Source of the DNA: Symbiodinium natans
Lineage: Eukaryota; Sar; Dinophyceae; Suessiales; Symbiodiniaceae
Reading direction: 5' to 3'
Length of the DNA stretch: 30,000 nucleotides
NCBI GenBank assembly: GCA_905221605.1
Contig: CAJNDS010000713.1
Coordinates: 493,164-523,163, forward strand
Shown piece after piece: positions 26,401 through 30,000 of this stretch. Every line of letters starts with the position of its first letter. The first letter of the stretch is position 1. Under the pieces are notes generated by a model, which was given only the letters and a program-made list of their open reading frames with translations, was not told where the DNA came from and searched no databases. The position numbers were made by a program, and so were the translations under genes.

Positions 26401-29400
26401 CTTGAGCGCGGCTTTGGGGGCTACTTGGGGGCCTCAATTCCAAGTGTTATGGTTCAGCGCGTCAGGGTTACAACAGCCCACGCACGAGCGCAGGCTTCCG
26501 TGTGGTTCTGGACAGCGCCAAGAAAGTGACGGAAGCTCGCGTGTGACCCTCGAGGGGAGGGTTTTGAGATCTTTTGCGGGTTACCGGCTTCCTGGTTAGG
26601 GTTTAGGGTTTAGGGTTGACGGTTCAGGGTTTCGGAGCTTTGAGGGGATTTAGGGGTGGACTGGGGGACCTCAGCCGTGGGCTTCAGGGGCGTTGTAGGG
26701 TTTTTCCGGCTGAGGATTTTGCCGTTGATTCTTTGGGGTGGCTTTGACGGCCTTGAGGGCTTCATGGGGGTTGAGGATGTGTTGGCACTTTAGGATGTTT
26801 CGGTGCAGGGGTAAGGGTTTAGGGCAATCAGTCAACATTGAACCAGAGCCCTTTGCATCGAAACTCCAATGCATGTAAGCCCTACCCCTACCAAACCGTT
26901 CACAAATCCACAAATCTGGGAAAAAGCAGTTGCAGAAGCTGTACATGCTGTCAGCCACTGCATGCTTGCATGCAGAACCCCCTTTACGGATAGCTTCTTC
27001 GTAAGACTCGCATTACCCTCCTCCAACCCCAAACCGCCTAACCCTTAAACCACGAGAGGTTTAGGGTTCAAAACCTTAAGCCCTAAACCCTAAACCCCAA
27101 ACCCCAAACCCAAAACCCTGAACCCGAAGCCTCCGCAGGTCTGCATGGGCTCCTTGGCCTTGTGAGCTGACCAGATGGGCCTAGGCTAAAATGCCCTGGA
27201 TCCCAAACCCCTAAACCCCAAACCCAAACCCCAAACCAAAAGACCCCAAAACCCTAAACCCTAAACCCCCAGCCCTAAAACCCTAAACCCCAAACCCTAA
27301 ACCCAAGCGGGCAGAGCCGAGGCTATTGGGCTGCCACGCCATCGCGCAGGGTCCTCAACTGCGAACCTAAGCCTTCGATTCTCTAAACCCTAAACCCTGA
27401 ACCCTGAACCCCGGTTCCTGAACCTTCAGCCCTAAACCCTAAACCGAAGCAACCTCCCTGCCATACCCGGGCACTCTGAAAGCAGCCGTCCTCTTGGCTT
27501 TTATGCGCCTACACTGCCAGGCACACTGCGCGTGCATCTAGAAAACTGTGACACCCTAAGACTCTAACTCGAAAAGTCATTTACAGCATGGACCCACTCA
27601 GGGCCGGAGCAACTAGCATAGAGGGTTGACCATTTACCATGCCTGTCTTGCGTTTCTTGCCGGGCAACCCTAAAACCCTAGACCCGAGAAGTCCTAGAGG
27701 CCTAAGAAACCCCTAAACCCTAAACCCTAAACCCAAAACCCTAAAACCCTGAAACCCTAAAGCCCTTAAACCTCCCTTGCACGCCCCTCATTGGTTTCCG
27801 ATTCCGTGCCAGACTACCCGGCTGTCCACTTCTTTGTCCTACTTCGACCCTCAAACCCCACGCCAAGAAAGGGTTTAGGGTTTAGGGTTTAGGGTTTAAG
27901 GTTTAAGGTTTAGGGTTTGGGGTTTAGGGTTTAGGGTTTAGGGTTTAAGGTCTAGGGTTTAATGCAAAGGGTTTAAGGGTCCCAGCACCCAAATAAAAGA
28001 AGAACCCATATCCGAGCCATGTCTGCAAGGTTCCTACCAGGCCGAGTCCGCCCTGGTTGGTGCCACCCTGGACTGTTTTGCGGGGGTAGTTCAGAGGTTC
28101 TTGCAGATGACATGTCGGAAGTCTCCGAACTTGAAATTGATGGACAGCCAGAGAGCAAGGGAGCAAATAGGACTCGAAGTCTTGAATCCTATAAGGTAAG
28201 ACCCAGGAAGTGGTAGTTGGGCTCTGTTTCTGCAGTCAGCTTAGCTGCCGGGTCACTGCCTCCCATCACGCCCTGAACCCAAAAAGCTTCTGGGCCCTCA
28301 GCTTTAGTCCCTGAACGCCAGGTTTTCTGGCGCCAAATCCCAAGCGCAAACCCCGTGCAAGCCGGAAACAACCCTCAACGCAGGATACGGAGACCCTCCA
28401 AAAAGCGATCGCTGCGTTGCCTCCCGGACCATCATGGAGAGGTTTGGGTTAGGGTAGGAGCATGATCCCTGCTTCCGTCATTCCAAGCTTATCTCGCTCT
28501 TCCTGCATCACCCTCTCAGAGAGTCCAGCCACGCTGCATAGACATTGTACTAAACCCTAAACCCTAAACCCTAAACCCTAAACCCTAAACCCTAAACCCT
28601 AAACCCTGCTCCAAGGCACCAGGAACTCGAGTTTGCCGGGGAGGCCCAGTTTCAGACCATCGACAACCCGGAGGGCAAGGAGATCCTGGTAGTGCAAGAC
28701 TTGGCCCGATCTCAGGGTAGCTATATGGGCCCTTAACCTGGTCCCTTACCTCCCTTAAAGGGTTCTGAAGTATGTGCCCTTGGGTTGTAAAGGGTATATA
28801 TGGGGTATATGGGGGGTCCTAAGGGACCATGTAACTATCCTAAGAATGCTTGCGGGCACGATGCTCTGCTGTGAGCAGGATGCCTATCGCCGCCAGCTAC
28901 CGGACAGCTATGTCTTCAAGTTTTTCAAAGAGGCGCAACGCGCAGTTAGCACATAGACTCTCAAGTTCTCTGAACGATAACCTGTTTTCATGCTTCATAT
29001 GTTGACAAGACTATGTATGTGTGTATATATATATATATGTATATGATATATATATATATAGATATCATATATATATATATAGACACATACGCACACACAC
29101 ATATGTATCAGACTTCCCATATCCGAGAGTTGTAGGGGGGGATCGCAGGAACCCTTGAGGGGACCGTGCTTTTCAGAGCTGACTGCCCCCTGTCGACGAG
29201 GCGCAGGCCTTCTTTGGCATCAAGCAGTGGCCGGCGGAGGAGTTGGGAAGCCTTGCGTTGAAGCCTCTGAAAGCAGGACTCCTCCCAGTGTGTCGTGGGC
29301 GTAGGTACGCCTTTGTCCCCGGCTAGTTACCTCTGGTTTTTGGGGGGTGGGGGGGGGGGTTCTATCTCATGTTTTCTCGATCGTGACCTAATGATTTGTT

Positions 29401-30000
29401 GGGTTGGGGTTCCTGGCAAGGCCTGCTAGGGTTTAGGAGCTTAGGGTTATGGGTTGGGGGTTGTAGATCTTGGTTTCTTTCATTTAAGGGTTCAGGGCTT
29501 GAGGGTTTGAGGGCTTAGGGGTCCCGAGCTTCGCTGTTTCGAGTTCAATTCTTGCCTTGCTTTAAGGTCCCATGGGGCTCCATTTGCCCATTATTCTGGG
29601 GACTCGCTTGAAACGGATTGCGGCCAGGACAGCTCACCTTCCAGGCAGGGCAGTGCAGGCTGAAGCCCAGCCCCAGCCCAAAGCTTTCTGAGCCCCGAAA
29701 ACCGACGAGTGTTTTTTGGGTTCATAGGTGTAGGGTTTAGAGTTTAGAGTTTAGGGCTAGTTTAGGGTTTAGGGCTTAGGGCTTAGGGCTTAGTAAGGTT
29801 TAGGGTTGAATACTCAACCCTAAACCCCTGAATTCAGAAGCAGCCGCTGCTGCTCGAAGAGGCCGTGCTGAACGGGCGAAGCCTTGAAACCCTAATCTCT
29901 GGGGCTCCATTGAGGGTTCGGAGTTCAGCGTTGAGGTCTCAGCATTTAAACGCTAAACCCCAAACCCTAAACCCTCACCCCTAAACCCTAAACTTTTCAG
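16298..30000 (+). CDS. Xanthine dehydrogenase / aldehyde oxidase family gene, partial at 3' end
   Basis: It oxidises purines or aldehydes using 2Fe-2S, FAD and molybdopterin centres, normally in the cytosol or peroxisome. Exons placed by alignment from memory to the animal enzyme and by phase: 16298-16312 (tentative start MVSSF), 16479-16591, 16832-16865, 17065-about 17140, 17999-18088, 18394-18438, 18715-18765, 18929-18991, 19369-19509, 19643-19711, 20585-20659, 20922-20987, 21307-21361, 21902-21996, 22092-22146, 22668-22711, 22824-22872, 23353-about 23430, about 23846-23903, 26494-26540, 27139-27161, 28029-about 28090, 28623-28703, 28879-28932, 29201-29272, 29838-about 29882. Key motifs: LQGGCGAC, QCGFCTPGM, NICRCTGYR, YIVGDTAKGI. 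Introns use GC, GA and GT donors. XDH and aldehyde oxidase cannot be told apart without the molybdenum domain beyond the window. Confidence 0.9.
16479..17140 (+). CDS. XDH exons for the first 2Fe-2S cluster (plant-ferredoxin type)
   Basis: 16479-16591 reads EVLRFHLNGELVEVIGADPR and on to LTGTK. 16832-16865 gives SCLQGGCGAC, supplying three cluster cysteines (C-x4-C-x2-C). 17065-about 17140 reads VAIQEYDPATSQWRYRSVNS, with the fourth ligand in NSC. The split codon AG|G between the first two exons restores GTK-R-S-C, aligned with GTKLGC of the animal enzyme, which fixes a GA donor at 16592. The next junction also fits a GA donor at 16866. Confidence 0.88.
17141..17998 (+). other. XDH intron with CCCTAAA arrays and an incidental ORF
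   Basis: The exact donor is unresolved (CCATCCAGTGATG region). A 117-codon open frame (17386-17739) begins in low-complexity CCCCT sequence and shows no domain. CCCTAAA arrays lie at 17728-17812 and 17927-17958; the acceptor follows 40 bases later. Confidence 0.6.
17999..18991 (+). CDS. XDH exons for the second 2Fe-2S cluster
   Basis: Four phase-0 exons: 17999-18088 (PLVACHGTSITTVEGVGTER...HQVQKRI), 18394-18438 (AENHGMQCGFCTPGM), 18715-18765 (VMNTYALLRAGGKPTAE) and 18929-18991 (ESMQNYDGNICRCTGYRNLV, then Q). They supply C-x2-C in CGFC and C-x-C in CRC, the ligands of the four-helix iron-sulfur domain. Three donors are GC and one is GA. Every junction keeps the alignment with no inserted or lost residue. 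Confidence 0.93.
18768..18924 (+). mobile_element. Introner with long terminal inverted repeats in an XDH intron
   Basis: The intron 18766-18928 is a 157-bp element flanked by AGAGGA at 18762-18767 and 18925-18930. Its ends, 18771-18806 and 18886-18923, are inverted repeats differing by one substitution and a small indel (core ACCACATAAAC...AAGGATCCTAC). The duplicated AGAGGA supplies both the donor (AG|GA) and the acceptor (AG|GA), so exact excision restores one copy and the frame. The centre carries a few GGGTTTA/GGGTTGA units. Confidence 0.85.
18992..19368 (+). repeat. XDH intron with TTTAGGG at its start and CCCTAAA at its end
   Basis: It is flanked by the direct repeat CCAGGC (18988-18993 and 19365-19370). 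TTTAGGG-like units run from about 19000 to 19130 and four CCCTAAA units at 19320-19353 sit just before TTTGCCAG. The two arrays are complementary and could pair in the pre-mRNA. Confidence 0.75.
19369..19711 (+). CDS. XDH linker and start of the FAD domain
   Basis: 19369-19509 (47 codons, ASESFASDASPEAEALAQRC...) is the variable linker after the iron-sulfur domain. 19643-19711 (23 codons, GRWRSAFPGPPILSASQWHT, then MTL) matches the W...TL entry to the FAD domain. The donor after TTG is GA, and the intron then reads GACCCTAAACCCTAAA, so a telomeric unit forms the donor itself. Confidence 0.8.
19712..20584 (+). repeat. XDH intron with telomeric units and a TA microsatellite
   Basis: CCCTAAA units fill 19712-19768, degenerate TTTAGGG units lie near 19913-19930, and an AT-rich (TA)n tract at about 20384-20500 can form long hairpins. 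Reading frames over the TA tract are artefacts. Confidence 0.8.
20585..21361 (+). CDS. XDH FAD-domain exons around the nucleotide-binding loop
   Basis: 20585-20659 reads EVLQIKQEKPRAMYIVGDTA, then KGIRQ, matching the LVVGNTEIGIE flavin loop of the animal enzyme. 20922-20987 (VANGRATDVIALRNAALASM, then GT) and 21307-21361 (VVELNVLEATGAGGIAV, then M) cover the following strand and the ELNSV region. Donors are GC, GC and GT. Phases agree. Confidence 0.85.
20750..20880 (+). repeat. CCCTAAA array in an XDH intron
   Basis: About 18 units, some CCCCAAA or CCCTACA variants, end about 40 bases before the AG|G acceptor at 20922. Confidence 0.9.
21520..21635. repeat. CAC/CCG-type trinucleotide microsatellite
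   Basis: CACCGT/CACCGC repeats pass into an uninterrupted CAC run (about 21575-21632) inside the XDH intron 21362-21901. His-, Thr- and Trp-repeat reading frames over it are artefacts. Confidence 0.95.
21902..22872 (+). CDS. XDH FAD-domain exons, central part
   Basis: 21902-21996 reads LTIGGALTIQHITDALEKYQ and on to WPTA (cf. ISFGAACPLSIVEKTL). 22092-22146 reads ALAEAVKNVAQHHLRSEA. 22668-22711 reads WAGNLLITVQHLGL, equivalent to SVGGNIITA. 22824-22872 contains FPSDLFPALLA, equivalent to SDLNPVFMA. The codon split between 22146 and 22668 restores S-E-A-G-W-A-G-N. Donors are GC, GC, GT and GT. Confidence 0.85.
22604..22655 (+). repeat. CCCTAAA array before an XDH acceptor
   Basis: About six units, some CCCCAG/CCCTCAG variants, end near the TCAAAG|G acceptor at 22668. 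Confidence 0.85.
22725..22800 (+). repeat. TTTAGGG array after an XDH donor
   Basis: About eight TTTAGGG units start 13 bases into the intron 22712-22823. A few degenerate CCCT..AAA units then lead to the acceptor, again in inverted arrangement. Confidence 0.85.
22873..23352 (+). other. XDH intron, mostly unique sequence
   Basis: GT donor after GCAG and acceptor GTGCAG|CT; TGCAG occurs at both edges. It carries few telomeric units and no domain-bearing ORF. An inverted GCGCGAGC-type hairpin lies near 23040-23075. Confidence 0.5.
23353..23903 (+). CDS. XDH FAD-domain exons before the nested gene
   Basis: 23353-about 23430 opens with a split Ala codon and reads ADAEVSYVTKSTEETRIPLS, then QFKPG (cf. 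GAKLTLVSRGTRRTV). About 23846-23903 reads LTKLHIPNLQGSFYKRP, equivalent to LLSIEIPYSREGEFFSAF. The upstream THEFEL at about 23811-23829 also fits the family, but a 16-base intron would be needed to join it, so the edges here are not settled. Confidence 0.7.
23906..24105. repeat. GGGTTTATA nonamer array
   Basis: About 16 perfect 9-bp units GGGTTTATA lie at 23909-24045, then GGGTTGATA/GGGTTGACA and GGGGTTTAT variants. It looks like a telomeric unit with a TA insertion that was then amplified. Its length of nine keeps all frames open, giving spurious repeat peptides on the minus strand. Confidence 0.95.
24943..26028 (+). CDS. Nested intronless two-membrane-segment protein, unknown family
   Basis: 361 codons, start chosen at MDYRRVSPQFRPYACLMQ. 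The same frame is open for 189 more codons upstream to 24376, but that part is low in complexity and overlaps other open frames. A hydrophobic segment at about residues 15-33 (LMQIALAASLMLYAVY) and a second at about 276-302 (LPQVLTLLGNLGGYLSLMSA) suggest two membrane passes around a luminal or external domain with an NHS and an NFT sequon, then a hydrophilic tail. It lies on the same strand inside an XDH intron (exons continue at 26494) and contains no telomeric array or obvious intron. A run of about 12 G at 25416-25427 encodes Gly and is a frameshift risk. I do not recognise the family; it may be a retrogene. Confidence 0.6.
   Translation: MDYRRVSPQFRPYACLMQIALAASLMLYAVYRVRQIMLHAEHPPMESSVRHFRNAGMWRLCPYHEYYGPEPIGLDGIGLALPNDLDLNPDVREQWNHSAERAALQTLDEVTTDFWGRPPLSIKCAVINLERGSLPKPPTTFNICFDSPQHPKLQVSSGGGGVESSWYETVGFHPFQQSALSVLVSKQGHGYNNGFSPAYYESWNFVQQNLWRDPTRNFTGYCPSWKRMRPSSGKESVVLIHIHDPSFSVAIAQGVLPQVLTLLGNLGGYLSLMSALFFAVWVRRHPHSEVANTFEERTLIGFAENGQDGEQGLRANADTHSPGVSELPRSCLGVSQDLGQMPEYPERPPGIVLPTGYRASE
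26029..26493 (+). other. Remainder of the XDH intron after the nested gene
   Basis: There is no telomeric array. A short segment at about 26395-26420 reads AILSAAL, which resembles the DIAIV/AKVTS strand that should precede the next exon. It could be a micro-exon, but its splice sites and phase do not resolve cleanly. Confidence 0.4.
26494..27161 (+). CDS. XDH FAD-domain exons after the nested gene
   Basis: 26494-26540 reads FRVVLDSAKKVTEAR, equivalent to MRVLFKPGTTEVQEL. 27139-27161 is a 23-nt micro-exon, VCMGSLA, equivalent to CYGGMA. Both donors are GT (GTGTGA and GTGAGC). The intron between them has TTTAGGG units near 26597-26617 and CCCTAAA/CCCCAAA units at 27075-27120. Confidence 0.7.
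27162..28028 (+). repeat. XDH intron region with degenerate CCCTAAA then TTTAGGG arrays
   Basis: CCCTAAA/CCCCAAA units lie at about 27208-27305, 27383-27450 and 27713-27775, then TTTAGGG at 27868-27960. A possible small exon at about 27316-27345 (GGCTGCCACGCC region) sits between AG sites but cannot be confirmed. Confidence 0.6.
28029..29272 (+). CDS. XDH exons at the end of the FAD domain
   Basis: 28029-about 28090 reads YQAESALVGATLDCFAGVV, weakly like SALKTTQRQL. 28623-28703 reads ELEFAGEAQFQTIDNPEGKE, then ILVVQDL. 28879-28932 reads DAYRRQLPDSYVFKFFKE, equivalent to FRRTLTLSFFFKFYL. 29201-29272 reads AQAFFGIKQWPAEELGSLAL, then KPLK, the start of the linker to the molybdenum domain. Donors are GC. 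The last intron is bounded by GAGGCGCA at 28930-28937 and 29198-29205. Confidence 0.7.
28549..28608 (+). repeat. CCCTAAA array before an XDH exon
   Basis: Eight near-perfect units end 15 bases before the CACCAG|G acceptor. Confidence 0.95.
28716..28840 (+). mobile_element. Possible inverted-repeat element in an XDH intron
   Basis: 28716-28735 (GGTAGCTATATGGGCCCTTA) pairs with 28820-28840 at all but three positions plus one gap. The 125-bp unit fills most of the intron 28704-28878. No flanking duplication is evident at the inverted-repeat edges. Confidence 0.45.
29015..29105. repeat. TA/CA microsatellite with internal palindrome
   Basis: (TA)n blocks separated by GTATATGATAT and AGATATCATAT, then a short CA run, inside the XDH intron 28933-29200. 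Confidence 0.9.
29273..30000 (+). other. XDH intron, a likely further exon, and the window end
   Basis: GC donor after CTGAAA. The intron has a G-rich run at 29340-29358 and TTTAGGG-type units to about 29805. 29838-about 29882 reads KQPLLLEEAVLNGRS after ATTCAG and fits the linker before the molybdenum domain. CCCTAAA units follow at about 29950-29992. Confidence 0.5.

Noticed and set aside
1-30000. CRISPR arrays, bacterial operons, tRNA or rRNA genes
   Set aside because: No regular repeat-spacer structure, no ribosome-binding-site-spaced gene clusters and no complete tRNA or rRNA fold were seen; the tRNA-Met match is only the priming site.

Overview
This window is nuclear DNA from a dinoflagellate, probably a Symbiodiniaceae-, Polarella- or Prorocentrum-like species; I cannot name the species. 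Four things support this. Telomere-type arrays (TTTAGGG on one strand, CCCTAAA on the other) are scattered throughout. Protein-coding exons are short and on one strand. Splice junctions reconstructed by protein alignment use GC and GA donors as well as GT, with AG|G acceptors. The LTR of a mobile element carries a partial match to the dinoflagellate spliced leader.

Left block, 350-9212: a complete LTR retrotransposon on the minus strand inside a CCCTAAA array. It has 287-bp LTRs that look identical, a CCCTA target duplication, a primer-binding site matching the anticodon arm of initiator tRNA-Met (half-tRNA priming as in copia and Ty5) and a polypurine tract. Its only gene is one uninterrupted ORF of about 2616 codons with a WW domain, an S1/cold-shock-like domain and six CCCH zinc fingers. 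I find no protease, integrase, reverse transcriptase or RNase H motif, so it looks like a non-autonomous, recently mobile element carrying a giant RNA-binding Gag-like protein.

Middle block, 9218-15275: telomeric arrays, a minisatellite that can fold into hairpins, one possible orphan exon, then a plus-strand gene of about 12 small exons (10396-15275). It encodes a secretory-pathway protein: a signal-like first exon, a glycosylatable coiled-coil stem and a sulfotransferase-like domain.

Right block, 16298 to the window end: a plus-strand xanthine dehydrogenase/aldehyde oxidase-family gene in at least 20 small exons. Both 2Fe-2S clusters and most of the FAD domain are covered; the molybdenum domain lies beyond the window. 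One of its introns holds an apparently intronless two-membrane-segment protein gene (24943-26028).

The most interesting signal is in the introns. Several are bounded by 5-8 bp direct repeats that contain the AG|G splice site. At least two have terminal inverted repeats like small DNA transposons (introners). Several others begin with TTTAGGG arrays and end with CCCTAAA arrays, so the intron ends are complementary. Telomeric arrays are in the introns and are absent from the exons, from the nested gene and from the 1-kb spacer between the two genes.
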